Source: an uncultured Spirochaetaceae bacterium
GTDB taxonomy: Bacteria > Spirochaetota > Spirochaetia > Sphaerochaetales > Sphaerochaetaceae
Length of the DNA stretch: 51,750 bases
Assembly (NCBI GenBank): GCA_944389105.1
Contig: CALXLD010000021.1
Coordinates: forward strand, 1-51,750
Direction: 5' to 3'
Within the stretch, counting starts at the first letter, position 1. The number at the start of each line of letters is the position of its first letter. Of this stretch, positions 32,860 to 41,355 are shown one piece after another. Below the pieces are notes generated by a model. The model searched no databases and was not told the DNA's origin. It saw only the letters and a program-made list of their open reading frames with translations. The position numbers and the translations under genes were made by a program.

Positions 32860-33756
32860 ATGCGGAATAAAGTCTATAGCATTGAAAGGAAGAAAGCGAG
32901 ATGGGGATGGTTCTTTGTCGTCCCTGCATTGGTGTTTTTCGCATTATTCTCGCTTTATCCTATGCTTAATGCACTATGGAACACATTTCATAATGTGAAG
33001 CTTTTATCAAACAGGAAACCAGAATTCGTAGGATTCCGTAACTATGCTTATGTCCTGTCTTCTCCGGAGTTCTGGAATTCCATGAAGGCTACTGTTATAT
33101 TCACATTGATGTCATTTATTCCGTTATCGGTATTTTCATTTCTTTTTGGACTGGTAATGGCAACACGGAAGACTGGCACAAAGATAATGCAGCTTATTAT
33201 CTATTCGCCAGCCATTCTTTCAAGTGTAGTAGCGGCTCTTATCTGGCTGATACTTTTTGATCCTCGAGGATTAGCGAACTCTGCAGTCAATTTCCTGATG
33301 CAGACACCAGGAATTGATCATAAGTGGCTAACGAAGGCATCGATGCTTTATATGTCGACTGCAATAATATATTTCTGGAAATACATTGGCTATTTTTCAA
33401 TTATCATTCTTACGGGAATTGCGAAAATACCTGAATCTATTATGGAAGCTGCCACAACTGATGGTGCCAATGCAAGACAGACTGTCTGTCATATAATAAT
33501 GCCGCTTCTGAAACCCACAACAGCAATGGTTTCTATTGTTGCCATGCTTAATTGCATGAAGAGTTTCTCGACGCAGTATCTCTTCACTCAGCGGGGTGCA
33601 CCTAATGCTCCTCTTAATGTACTTACACTGAATATTTATCAGACAGCGATGCGGGATCGCAATATTTCCCGTGCCTGTGTAATGAGCTTTGTCCTCTTCA
33701 TAATCATGATGGTTCTAACTGTCATAAGGATGAAGGTTTCTGAAAGGAAGCATTGA
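32860..33756 (+). CDS. Sugar ABC transporter permease 1 (MalF-type)
   Basis: The 298-residue membrane protein has six predicted helices and the binding-protein-dependent transport motif ESIMEAATTDGANARQTVCH (EAA loop) that contacts the ATPase. The N-terminus RWGWFFVVPALVFFALFSLYP and the following ALWNTFHNVKLL are typical of MalF/UgpA-type partners. I chose ATG 32860, which has GGAG about 9 nt upstream and avoids translating through the intercistronic hairpin; the ATG at 32809 would add 17 unconserved residues. No ATPase gene lies in the operon, so the importer probably shares a multi-use MsmK-like ATPase encoded elsewhere. Confidence 0.9.
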   Translation: MRNKVYSIERKKARWGWFFVVPALVFFALFSLYPMLNALWNTFHNVKLLSNRKPEFVGFRNYAYVLSSPEFWNSMKATVIFTLMSFIPLSVFSFLFGLVMATRKTGTKIMQLIIYSPAILSSVVAALIWLILFDPRGLANSAVNFLMQTPGIDHKWLTKASMLYMSTAIIYFWKYIGYFSIIILTGIAKIPESIMEAATTDGANARQTVCHIIMPLLKPTTAMVSIVAMLNCMKSFSTQYLFTQRGAPNAPLNVLTLNIYQTAMRDRNISRACVMSFVLFIIMMVLTVIRMKVSERKH

Positions 33757-33767
33757 GGAGGATTGCC

Positions 33768-34622
33768 ATGCTTAGAGATAAATCACTATCAAACAGGATC
33801 TGGAACTGGCTTATAGATGCCGTGTTTATCTTTTTTCTTGCAATTCTCATTATTCCGATTCTGTTCATGTTTTCGGCTTCCCTTCTGACTCCTGCTGAAA
33901 TTTATTCGATGCCATATCCATGGATTTCGGATAAACCGCATTTTGCCAATTACTATAATGCCGTAACAGACTATGGCCGTGATCTGACGTTTCTTAGGAT
34001 CATCATGAATTCTGTTATTGTTGCAGTCGGAACAATGATCCTGTCTGTTATTGTATCGGCATTTGCGGGGTATGGACTTTCAAAATTCAGGTTCAAAGGG
34101 CAGAAGGTAGCATTTCTTGTTCTTATGAGCCGGATGATGATTCCATTTGAGGCAATTATGATTCCTATGTACATCATTGCCGTGAAACTGAATTTCCAGA
34201 ATACATATGTAGGACTCATTCTGCCTTTTGTTATGAATTCCTTCGGTATCTTCCAGATGAAGCAGTATCTTGAATCATTTCCTGATGAGATGCTTGATGC
34301 GGGCCGTCTGGATGGGCTTTCCGAATGGGGATTGTTCTGGAAGATGGTATTCAAGAATAGCACTCCGGCTATAGCTACAGCTGCTATCCTCAGCTTCAGG
34401 GGACAGTGGGATAATCTTCTGTGGCCGCTTCTTCTCGCCCAGAAGGAAACAATGAAAACCATTCCTTCATATCTTGTTAAATTTACGGAGGAGAAGTTTG
34501 CTGATGAAGGAGCCATGATGGCTGTTGCTGTAATTGCCTCTGTTCCTATCATTATCCTGTTCCTGACACTTTCAAAATATTTCTTTGGCGGAAGTACTAT
34601 GTACTCATCGAGTAAGGAGTGA
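33768..34622 (+). CDS. Sugar ABC transporter permease 2 (MalG-type)
   Basis: The 284-residue membrane protein is the second permease, with the MalG-type N-terminus (IFFLAILIIPILFMFSASLL) and EAA loop SFPDEMLDAGRLDGLSEWGL. ATG 33768 lies 6 nt after AGGAGG; the upstream in-frame TTG at 33753 overlaps that SD. Its C-terminal AKYFFGG-like KYFFGGSTMYSS is characteristic. It overlaps nothing upstream but its stop is embedded in the SD region of the HAD gene. Confidence 0.9.
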   Translation: MLRDKSLSNRIWNWLIDAVFIFFLAILIIPILFMFSASLLTPAEIYSMPYPWISDKPHFANYYNAVTDYGRDLTFLRIIMNSVIVAVGTMILSVIVSAFAGYGLSKFRFKGQKVAFLVLMSRMMIPFEAIMIPMYIIAVKLNFQNTYVGLILPFVMNSFGIFQMKQYLESFPDEMLDAGRLDGLSEWGLFWKMVFKNSTPAIATAAILSFRGQWDNLLWPLLLAQKETMKTIPSYLVKFTEEKFADEGAMMAVAVIASVPIIILFLTLSKYFFGGSTMYSSSKE

Positions 34623-34630
34623 TTGCTGAG

Positions 34631-35230
34631 ATGATATGTATTTTTGACATGGGTGGTGTTCTGGTAAGAAATCATAATGTATTTCCTGCGCTTTCCAGGT
34701 ATCTTGGTTTTGATGAAAGCTGTCATTCATTTGCAGATTTCGGAAAAGAAGTATCGGATTCCCTGCGCCTGTATTCAGAAGGAAGAATCAGTGAGAATGA
34801 ATTCTGGACTGTTTTCTCTTCTGTTACAGGAAAGCACATCGAAGATGATGGTGAGTCTCTTTTCGGCCGCTTTTTCAAACCCGTAATTGATGATCCGACT
34901 GAAGCTGTTATAAAAGAGCTGAAGGGAAGGGGTATTCGGGTTGTATGCGGAACAAATGTGATAAAAGAACATTACGATGTCCATATTGCCTTATCTCAAT
35001 ATTGTATCTTCGATAAGGTTTACCCTTCATTCAGAATGCATTTAAACAAGCCGGATCAAGAATTTTTCCGGTATATAATCGAAAAAGAGGGTGTTTTGCC
35101 CGAAGAATGCTTCTTTACTGATGATCTTATTGATAATGTGGCTTCTGCGGAATCTGTAGGAATGCACTCATATCTTTATTCAGATGCAGAAACTCTGGAA
35201 AAGAATCTACGTAAAGAGAAGCTTTTATGA
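34631..35230 (+). CDS. HAD-superfamily hydrolase
   Basis: The 199-residue protein has HAD motif I near the N-terminus as IFDMGGVLV, where Met replaces the more usual aromatic residue, motif II VVCGTNV, a Lys in LNKPDQEFFRYI and motif IV FFTDDLIDNVASAESVG. It resembles YihX/haloacid-dehalogenase-like phosphatases that act on sugar phosphates. The ATG at 34631 lies 11 nt after AAGGAG; GTG 34619 overlaps that SD and was rejected. The 4-bp overlap with the beta-lactamase-fold gene places it firmly in the MurNAc operon, where it may control phosphosugar levels. Confidence 0.85.
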   Translation: MICIFDMGGVLVRNHNVFPALSRYLGFDESCHSFADFGKEVSDSLRLYSEGRISENEFWTVFSSVTGKHIEDDGESLFGRFFKPVIDDPTEAVIKELKGRGIRVVCGTNVIKEHYDVHIALSQYCIFDKVYPSFRMHLNKPDQEFFRYIIEKEGVLPEECFFTDDLIDNVASAESVGMHSYLYSDAETLEKNLRKEKLL

Positions 35231-36276
35231 CCATTCCATATCTTGATGCTCTGTTTTCTGATGGTGCATTTCCTGGCTGTGCATGTGCAGTTGTGGATTC
35301 ATCTGGAATAATTGAGAAAGCCATTCTGGGATATCGGGAAATTGTTCCCGAGAAGAAAGAAATGACAGAGGATACGCTGTTTGATATGGCTTCTATATCC
35401 AAGATCCTTGGTCCTGCTATGGTTGCTTTGGCTCTGCATCATGAGAATTATCTTGATTTTGATCTTCGGATAAAGGATGTCATCAGCAAAGCAGGAAATT
35501 TTGGTGAGGTCACAGTTTTTCAGCTTCTTACTCATTCTGCAGGATTTCTGCCGGAACTTCCTTTATGGAGGTATTCAGAAAATGCAGATGACCTTTTCAG
35601 CCGCATCCTGAATTCGGAGATGCAGTTTCTTCCGGGAACGTCTGTCATTTATTCCTGCCTTGGGTACATAATCTTGGGCCATTTGCTTGAAATCATTACA
35701 GGAAAACCTTTAGGTGAGCTTGCTTCTTCGCTTGTCTGGAATCGGATTGGAATGCGCTCGACCACCTATCATCCCGATCTATCGAGCCCGATTGCTGCAA
35801 CGGAGCGGATACATCCAGATGGAGAAGCTTGCTGGTGCGGTGTGGTCCATGATGAAAATGCCCGGTTTCTATTGCCGGGACAGAGCGGCAATGCTGGTGT
35901 ATTCTCGACACTTTCGGATATATCCAGATTCGTCATTTTTCTTCTTCGCGAGATGAAATCCCCTTCATTTTTCACAGCAGAGGAAGTAAGGCTTTTTTCT
36001 ACTGATCAGACACCGTTTGCGCCATTCTCAAGATCCGTAGGATTTATGGTGAATGCAAGGGGATATAGCTGCAATGGGGGAGTGGTTTCTGGCAAGAACA
36101 GTTTCGGGCATACAGGTTTTACAGGAACCTCCATCTGGATATCTCCTGATTTGGATGCAGGAGTTATACTGCTTTCCAACCGGGTACATCCGACTAGGGA
36201 AAACAAATTGCTCCGTGAGAAACTCGGGACGTTTCATGACAGTGTTTTCGGTTCTATAAGGAGTAAGTATGATTAA
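35227..36276 (+). CDS. Beta-lactamase/esterase-fold serine hydrolase of the MurNAc operon
   Basis: The 349-residue protein has the class C beta-lactamase/transpeptidase fold: catalytic SISK (in MASISKILGPAMVALAL), LLTHSAGFLPELP, YSCLGYIILGHLLEIITGKP at the Tyr motif and FGHTGFTGTSIWISPD near the C-terminus. In the Tyr motif, Tyr-Ser-Asn of typical members reads Tyr-Ser-Cys. No signal peptide is evident, so it is cytoplasmic or exported by another route. Bacillus MurNAc clusters carry a comparable gene (ybbE), supporting a role on muropeptides or esters from the cell wall rather than antibiotic resistance. It overlaps both neighbours (4 and 8 bp). Confidence 0.87.
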   Translation: MTIPYLDALFSDGAFPGCACAVVDSSGIIEKAILGYREIVPEKKEMTEDTLFDMASISKILGPAMVALALHHENYLDFDLRIKDVISKAGNFGEVTVFQLLTHSAGFLPELPLWRYSENADDLFSRILNSEMQFLPGTSVIYSCLGYIILGHLLEIITGKPLGELASSLVWNRIGMRSTTYHPDLSSPIAATERIHPDGEACWCGVVHDENARFLLPGQSGNAGVFSTLSDISRFVIFLLREMKSPSFFTAEEVRLFSTDQTPFAPFSRSVGFMVNARGYSCNGGVVSGKNSFGHTGFTGTSIWISPDLDAGVILLSNRVHPTRENKLLREKLGTFHDSVFGSIRSKYD

Positions 36277-36835
36277 TGTAGTTATAAGAAGCAGAGAATA
36301 TGACGATGCTCCTGCCTCTGAGAGAATCGGGGCGCGTGTGATAATAAGAAAAGGCGATATGTATCTTTTCTCATATCTTGGAAAGCGCGACCAGTATCTT
36401 TTCCCAGGAGGAGGAATGGAGGATGGGGAAAGTCCTATGCAGGGAGCGGAACGGGAATGCATGGAAGAATGCGGTCTTATTGCAGAGGCTGAAAAACCAT
36501 TTCTGATTATCGATGAATATTATTTTGAGAAGCATTGGCGTAATTATTACATGATGGCCCATATTACAGGAAAAACATCCCCACGGCACGACTTAAAGGA
36601 AGATGAGCTTGAATTACAGCCTGTATGGGTTAGCAATGACGAAATAGGGAAGCTGCCAGCAATTCAGATGAACTGGAATGATATTCCACATGCTCCGCTA
36701 AGTACCATTTTTGCTGTACGGAATTCCCATTTCAGGGAATACATTGCCTATAGAATAGCAAATAACATGGGACTTCCGGAAATTCCTGCCCAGCTTTCGG
36801 ATAGTATTGCCTGCATCGGGATCGATACCTGCTAG
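36269..36835 (+). CDS. Nudix hydrolase
   Basis: The 188-residue protein has a complete Nudix box, GGGMEDGESPMQGAERECME followed by ECGL (the GX5EX7REUXEEXGU pattern with Glu residues for Mg2+), at residues about 47-70. Nudix enzymes cleave nucleoside diphosphate linkages; the substrate here is open, and a UDP-sugar or nucleotide-sugar is suggested only by the operon. It starts with GGAG about 5-6 nt upstream, inside the end of the beta-lactamase-fold gene (8-bp overlap). The C-terminal 50 residues are not part of the Nudix fold and end with paired Cys residues. Confidence 0.9.
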   Translation: MINVVIRSREYDDAPASERIGARVIIRKGDMYLFSYLGKRDQYLFPGGGMEDGESPMQGAERECMEECGLIAEAEKPFLIIDEYYFEKHWRNYYMMAHITGKTSPRHDLKEDELELQPVWVSNDEIGKLPAIQMNWNDIPHAPLSTIFAVRNSHFREYIAYRIANNMGLPEIPAQLSDSIACIGIDTC

Positions 36836-36888
36836 AGTTATGAAGAGAAGACCACGCTTTCCGATTGAAACGCGAAAAGCAGTTCTTT

Positions 36889-37485
36889 CTATTTATCCTC
36901 TTCGTTGTCAGAGATTTTTGATCTTATTATCTCAAGATCATTGTATAGAGTGAATTTGCTTATACCCAGAACCTTGCATATTCTGTCCCCTGATTTTGTT
37001 ATCTGAAGTGCGCCCTTTTCATCCAGAAATGAAAGGAAATCCATTCTTTCGCTTTTTGATAGCTTCTTAGGATCCTTGTTTGCGATTGCTGTGGCCTGCT
37101 GTATCAGGTAATCAAGAAGACTTTCCACGTTTGTCGCAAAATACTCCGGCTGGTCATTCATTTCGAATTTATTGTATTGCTTCAGAAAGCTTTCAAACTG
37201 GATTGATTCGGTGATGTCTAGGTTTATGCAAAGAGAACCTATTCTTATATACATTGAAAACGATCTGCCGGGGCTGTCATCTGAGGAATCTATGCATGCT
37301 CTCTCAGTCGAAGAAATATGAATACAAGAACATCCCATAGATATTGAAACCGAGAGGCATAGGCGAAGGAGCGTGGCGATGATAATGAGTGAAGAAGTGA
37401 TAGGTATAAGGATGAATCGGAGCATGCAGTCTGAAGAATTATTCGTGCTTCTGAAGTCCGCATTCGGAGGATGCCGCTTCTTCAT
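36889..37485 (-). CDS. DauR/YheO-type regulator with intact helix-turn-helix but degraded N-terminal PAS region
   Basis: The last 120 residues match DauR/YheO regulators: the end of the PAS-like domain (IGSLCINLDIT) and the C-terminal HTH_22 domain (ERMDFLSFLDEKGALQITKS; RICKVLGISKFTLYNDLEII). The preceding part of the frame is Ser/Leu/Ile-rich and matches nothing in the family. The expected GR-x-F-KSST-x-x-IRD segment appears only as GRSFSMYIR, shortened, and no other frame restores the PAS domain. A full gene would fill the space back to about 37580, so this looks like a decaying gene; translation might instead start at M78 (37254). DauR-type proteins control amino-acid or hydroxy-acid catabolism, which would fit its neighbours. 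Confidence 0.5.
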   Translation of the reverse strand: MKKRHPPNADFRSTNNSSDCMLRFILIPITSSLIIIATLLRLCLSVSISMGCSCIHISSTERACIDSSDDSPGRSFSMYIRIGSLCINLDITESIQFESFLKQYNKFEMNDQPEYFATNVESLLDYLIQQATAIANKDPKKLSKSERMDFLSFLDEKGALQITKSGDRICKVLGISKFTLYNDLEIIRSKISDNEEDK

Positions 37486-37691
37486 GAATTGGATAAGAAT
37501 ATCAGGATGGAATATAGATGATAATCTGCATGGCAGGCATTGCCCTCAGATACTCCATACGGCTTGCTAATGGCCGGATTCGGCCATAATTCACGTGCTT
37601 TAAGGAACAAAGCAGGACCGGAGTCCTGCTCTGTAATTGATTATTGGTTTCTGTCGGATATCAAAAACGATTTTTGCGACAGTTACTTTTA
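37486..37691. other. Intergenic remnant between fucO and the DauR-like gene
   Basis: No gene is visible. It holds hairpin TGGCCG/CGGCCA (37571-37586) and the fucO terminator at 37611-37630. The part below about 37580 is where the N-terminus of the regulator would be expected. Confidence 0.5.
37611..37630 (-). terminator. Intrinsic terminator of fucO
   Basis: AGCAGGAC and GTCCTGCT form a perfect 8-bp stem with a 4-nt loop; on the minus strand TTTGTTCC follows. Confidence 0.7.
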
Positions 37692-38840
37692 TTATTTCAT
37701 TATTTTTCTGAAGAGAGTTTTGAAATCATCAATAGATGCTTCTTTTGGATTTCCCGGTGCACATGCATCTGCTGCAGCGCTCTTTGCAAGGAAGTCGAGA
37801 TCTTCTTCCTTTATGGCATCGAGCTTTTCAGGAATTCCTACATCCTTTGAAAGCTGCTTTACAGCTTCGATGGCAGCCTTTCTGTACTCATCCTGGGACA
37901 TTGAATCAACATTCTTTACACCCATTGCTCTTGCGATTTCCCTGTATTTCTCGCCAGTAGTATCGGCATTGAACTCCATTACAATAGGAAGCATCATTGC
38001 ACATGCAACGCCGTGTGGTGTGTCATAGACTGCGCCGAGTGTATGGGCCATTGAGTGTGCAATTCCGAGGCCGACATTTGAGAATCCCATACCGGCTATA
38101 TACTGGCCAAGTGCCATCTCTTCCTTTCCTTTAGGATCTCCATTGACCGAGGCTCTCAAAGAGCGGGAGATGATTTCAATCGCCTTGAGATGGAACATAT
38201 CTGTCATTTCCCATGCAGCTTTTGTCGTGTATCCCTCAATAGCATGGGTGAGTGCATCCATTCCTGTTGCTGCAGTGAGTCCCTTCGGCATTGTTGCCAT
38301 CATATCAGGATCAACAACTGCGACAACTGGCATATCGTGCGGATCGACACAGACGAATTTCCTCTTCCTCTCCACATCGGTGATAACGTAATTGATCGTG
38401 ACTTCTGCTGCAGTTCCTGCTGTTGTAGGTACTGCTATGATAGGTGTGCATGGGTTCTTTGTAGGAGCTGTTCCTTCAAGGCTTCTTACATCCTCGAATT
38501 CAGGATTTGCAATGATGATTCCTATGGCTTTTGCTGTATCCATAGAACTGCCTCCTCCGATTGCTACTATGCAGTCGGTTCCGGCATCCTTGAAAGCCTG
38601 TACGCCATGCTGGACATTCTCGATTGTCGGGTTTGCTTTTATATCAGTATAAAGCGAGTAGGGGATACCTGCTTCATCAAGCACATCAGTTACCTTCTTT
38701 GTAACTCCGAATTTTACAAGGTCCGGATCTGAGCATACGAAAGCCTTTCTGAATCCCCTTGCTTTAATCTCAGCTGCAATTTCCTTTATTGCTCCGCTTC
38801 CATGGTAGGAAGTCTCATTCAGCATTATTCTATTTGCCAT
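37692..38840 (-). CDS. fucO: Lactaldehyde reductase / 1,2-propanediol oxidoreductase (iron alcohol dehydrogenase)
   Basis: The 382-residue protein aligns closely with E. coli FucO: start MANRIMLNETSYHGSGAIKE, NAD site IVAIGGGSSMDTAKAIGI, VPTTAGTAAEVTINYVITD, and metal ligands in ATGMDALTHAIEGY (Asp, His), GIAHSMAHTLGAVYDTPHG (two His). It interconverts L-lactaldehyde and 1,2-propanediol with NADH in fucose or rhamnose fermentation. GGAGG lies 6 nt before ATG 38840; the upstream ATG at 38900 would add 20 unrelated residues. No fucose-pathway gene adjoins it here. The neighbouring regulator remnant and aldo/keto reductase hint at general aldehyde disposal. Confidence 0.94.
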   Translation of the reverse strand: MANRIMLNETSYHGSGAIKEIAAEIKARGFRKAFVCSDPDLVKFGVTKKVTDVLDEAGIPYSLYTDIKANPTIENVQHGVQAFKDAGTDCIVAIGGGSSMDTAKAIGIIIANPEFEDVRSLEGTAPTKNPCTPIIAVPTTAGTAAEVTINYVITDVERKRKFVCVDPHDMPVVAVVDPDMMATMPKGLTAATGMDALTHAIEGYTTKAAWEMTDMFHLKAIEIISRSLRASVNGDPKGKEEMALGQYIAGMGFSNVGLGIAHSMAHTLGAVYDTPHGVACAMMLPIVMEFNADTTGEKYREIARAMGVKNVDSMSQDEYRKAAIEAVKQLSKDVGIPEKLDAIKEEDLDFLAKSAAADACAPGNPKEASIDDFKTLFRKIMK

Positions 38841-39116
38841 TGTTTGCCTCCATTCATTAAATATATTGAAAGAAATCCCAATCGTTAAGGATTGGAACAA
38901 TAAATTGATTTTGCGTTCTTCTCCAATTTGCAGGATCTTTTTATGGATTGCTGCTTTTCAGGTGTTTCCTGCCCTGGCGATGGAGCAATTTATCATATGA
39001 TAGAAATTTATTCAATTTTTTCTTATTTTTATGCATAAATATTGACTTTCTATTGCATAAAGAAGTTAAATTTGTGTATAAATATGTAAACACTAAAAAG
39101 GAAATGGAGCATTGAA
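38841..39116. promoter_or_regulatory. AT-rich divergent promoter region with TGCATAAA repeats
   Basis: No gene is visible. Palindrome TTTATGCATAAA (about 39027-39038) and a second TTGCATAAA (about 39053) flank a TTGACT -35-like element at about 39042, upstream of the amino-acid importer. TGCATAA half-sites are reminiscent of ArgR-type boxes, which is speculative. The fucO SD and start lie at the other end. Confidence 0.5.
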
Positions 39117-39926
39117 ATGAAGAAGATAACCAAAGTATTGATGATTGCAGCTGTTCTTTTTGCAGCTTCTGCGGCACTTTTCGCATCTGGTACAAAAGAG
39201 AGCGCGCTTGAGAGGATAAAGACATCTGGAAAGCTTGTTGTCGGAACAGAGGCTCAGTATGCACCATATGAGTTCAGGGATTCCAATAACAATATCGTAG
39301 GATGCGATATGTTCATCGCTCAGGAAATTGCAGATGCCCTCGGTGTAAAGCTTGAGATTGTCGATATGGCTTTCGACGGAATCATTCCGGCTATTCAGGC
39401 AGGACAGGTTGATCTCGGTATTGCAGCTTTCACAAATACTCCGGAGAGAGCAGAAGTAATTGATTTCTCCGATATATATGAGCAGAGTCTTCAGTATCTT
39501 GTTGTTGCAGCAGGAAATGAGAACGTATATACAACAAAGGAATCTCTTGCAGGACAGAAAGTCGGTGCACAGAGAGGAACTATCCAGTCGCAGCTTATCA
39601 TGAACAGCCTTCCTGATTCAGAGCTTTTTGAGCTTGCAAAGTATCCTGAGCTTGCTCTTGAAGTCCAGAACGGGAATATCGCAGGTCTTGTCGTAGATGC
39701 AGCTGTAGGTGATTCAATTGTAGCTTCAAGCGATGGAAAGCTTGTTGTTGCTGACTTCACTTTTGATGCAGCAGAAGCAAATTTCGGAAAGTCCGTAATC
39801 ATCCAGAAGGGAAATGATGATCTTAAGGCTGAGGTAAATAAGGTTATTCAGAGAGTTGTCAGCGATGGTTCTTATCAGCAGGCATGGGATGAGGCTGTTG
39901 CCCTCCAGAAGGAACTCGGACTCTAA
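39117..39926 (+). CDS. Polar amino-acid ABC transporter substrate-binding protein
   Basis: The 269-residue protein has a signal peptide (KVLMIAAVLFAASAALFAS) then GTKES without a lipobox Cys, and a complete family 3 binding fold: KLVVGTEAQYAPYEFRDSNN, CDMFIAQEIADALGVKLEIV, PAIQAGQVDLGIAAFTNTPE and the lobe 2 GQKVGAQRGTIQSQL. The Arg-containing NTPERAEVIDFS is the usual alpha-carboxylate-binding region, so an amino acid is the likely ligand. GGAG lies about 7 nt before the ATG. It heads the operon with a permease and ATPase, then LarA-like and aminotransferase genes. Confidence 0.93.
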   Translation: MKKITKVLMIAAVLFAASAALFASGTKESALERIKTSGKLVVGTEAQYAPYEFRDSNNNIVGCDMFIAQEIADALGVKLEIVDMAFDGIIPAIQAGQVDLGIAAFTNTPERAEVIDFSDIYEQSLQYLVVAAGNENVYTTKESLAGQKVGAQRGTIQSQLIMNSLPDSELFELAKYPELALEVQNGNIAGLVVDAAVGDSIVASSDGKLVVADFTFDAAEANFGKSVIIQKGNDDLKAEVNKVIQRVVSDGSYQQAWDEAVALQKELGL

Positions 39927-40621
39927 TGGGATTCTTTGAACAGATAATAGTTATTATAGACAGATATTCTATATACTTCCTCGACGGAGTTAAGAATACT
40001 CTTATAATTGCTGCCCTGAGCGTTGTGCTGGGGGCAGTTTTCGGTACGCTGATGGCTATTATGAGGATGTGCAGGATAAGGCCGCTTAGATGGATTGCTA
40101 CAGCATACATCGAATTCGTCCGCGGCACTCCTCTCATGGTTCAGCTCATGTTCATCTTCTATGGACTTCCAATGGTGGGAATAACATTCCCTGATGTATC
40201 ATGGATTCCGAATTTCTCACGTTTTATGGCAGGTGTTGTAGCAATGAGCATCAACAGCTGTGCTTATGTTGCTGAGGTAATCAGATCAGGAATACAGGCT
40301 GTTGATGAGGGCCAGATGGAGGCAGCAAGAAGTATCGGATTCAAATACGGCGAATCGATGAGGCTCGTAATACTTCCGCAGGCGATAAGGAATATCCTTC
40401 CAGCTCTCGGAAATGAATTCGTTACGGTTATCAAGGAATCCTCGATTGTATCAGTAATCGGTATCTCCGATCTCATGTATGGTACAAATGGTGTAATTGC
40501 CCTTACATACAGAAGCCTTCCTTGTCTTGCAATTGCTGCATGTATCTATTTTATACTTACGTTCATCAGCAGCCGCCTGATAGCGCTTCTTGAAAAGAGG
40601 ATGAGACATGGCAGGAACTAA
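39926..40621 (+). CDS. Polar amino-acid ABC transporter permease (HisM/GlnP type)
   Basis: The 231-residue protein has the family fold with about five helices, the RGTPLMVQLMFIFYGLP signature and EAA loop EGQMEAARSIGFKYGESMRL. A single permease gene implies a homodimer, as in GlnP. It starts at the last base of the binding-protein stop codon (TAATG overlap) and overlaps the ATPase gene by 14 bp. Confidence 0.93.
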   Translation: MGFFEQIIVIIDRYSIYFLDGVKNTLIIAALSVVLGAVFGTLMAIMRMCRIRPLRWIATAYIEFVRGTPLMVQLMFIFYGLPMVGITFPDVSWIPNFSRFMAGVVAMSINSCAYVAEVIRSGIQAVDEGQMEAARSIGFKYGESMRLVILPQAIRNILPALGNEFVTVIKESSIVSVIGISDLMYGTNGVIALTYRSLPCLAIAACIYFILTFISSRLIALLEKRMRHGRN

Positions 40622-41342
40622 TATCATAGAAGTAAGGAATCTCTGCAAAAACTTTGGAAATCTTCAGGTTCTTAATGATATCTCCGCTGATTTCAAGGAA
40701 AAGCAGGTTGTATCGATAATCGGGCCTTCTGGTGGTGGAAAAAGTACCTTTCTAAGGTGCCTTAACCTTCTGGAAACTCCTACTTCCGGAAAGATTATCT
40801 TTGATGGTGTTGATCTCTGTTCCAAGATTGATATCAATGAGCAGAGGCAGAAGATCGGAATGGTTTTCCAGCATTTCAATCTCTTCAACAACATGAACGT
40901 AATGAAGAATCTCACAGTTGCTCCGATGAGAATAAAAGGCATGGACAAAGAGGAAGCTGAGGAGAAGGCCATTGGCTTTTTGAAGCGTATGGGTCTTGAG
41001 GATAAGGTTGATTCTTATCCATCACAGCTTTCAGGCGGCCAGAAGCAGAGAATCGCTATAGTGAGGTCTTTGATGATGGAGCCATCTGTAATGCTTTTTG
41101 ATGAACCGACATCAGCTCTCGATCCTGAGATGATCGGAGAGGTACTTGATGTTATCAAACAGCTTGCAAAAGAAGGTATGACCATGCTGATAGTTACTCA
41201 TGAGATGAGGTTTGCACGAGAGGTCAGCAACCGTATATTATTCCTTGATGGCGGTAAAATCGATGAGGACAGACCTGCTGCTGAATTCTTCGATGATCCC
41301 CATAGCCCAAGGCTTATAAGCTTCTTGCAGAAAGTCCTTTGA
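40608..41342 (+). CDS. Polar amino-acid ABC transporter ATPase (GlnQ/HisP type)
   Basis: The 244-residue ATPase has Walker A GPSGGGKST (residues about 38-46), Q-loop MVFQHFNLF, ABC signature QLSGGQKQR, Walker B VMLFDEPTSALDP and the H-loop VTHEM. It powers the permease encoded just upstream. It has normal length and no C-terminal addition, unlike the second ATPase at 45.5 kb. Confidence 0.94.
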   Translation: MAGTNIIEVRNLCKNFGNLQVLNDISADFKEKQVVSIIGPSGGGKSTFLRCLNLLETPTSGKIIFDGVDLCSKIDINEQRQKIGMVFQHFNLFNNMNVMKNLTVAPMRIKGMDKEEAEEKAIGFLKRMGLEDKVDSYPSQLSGGQKQRIAIVRSLMMEPSVMLFDEPTSALDPEMIGEVLDVIKQLAKEGMTMLIVTHEMRFAREVSNRILFLDGGKIDEDRPAAEFFDDPHSPRLISFLQKVL

Positions 41343-41355
41343 TCAGAGGTTTAAA

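Noticed and set aside
36889..37485. Frameshift that could restore the PAS domain of the DauR-like gene
   Set aside because: I read all three minus frames upstream; none gives the expected PAS sequence, so decay or deletion is more likely than one frameshift.
38941..39267. Minus-strand 108-residue frame upstream of the amino-acid importer
   Set aside because: It overlaps the signal peptide of the binding protein and the AT-rich promoter; no SD or domain.
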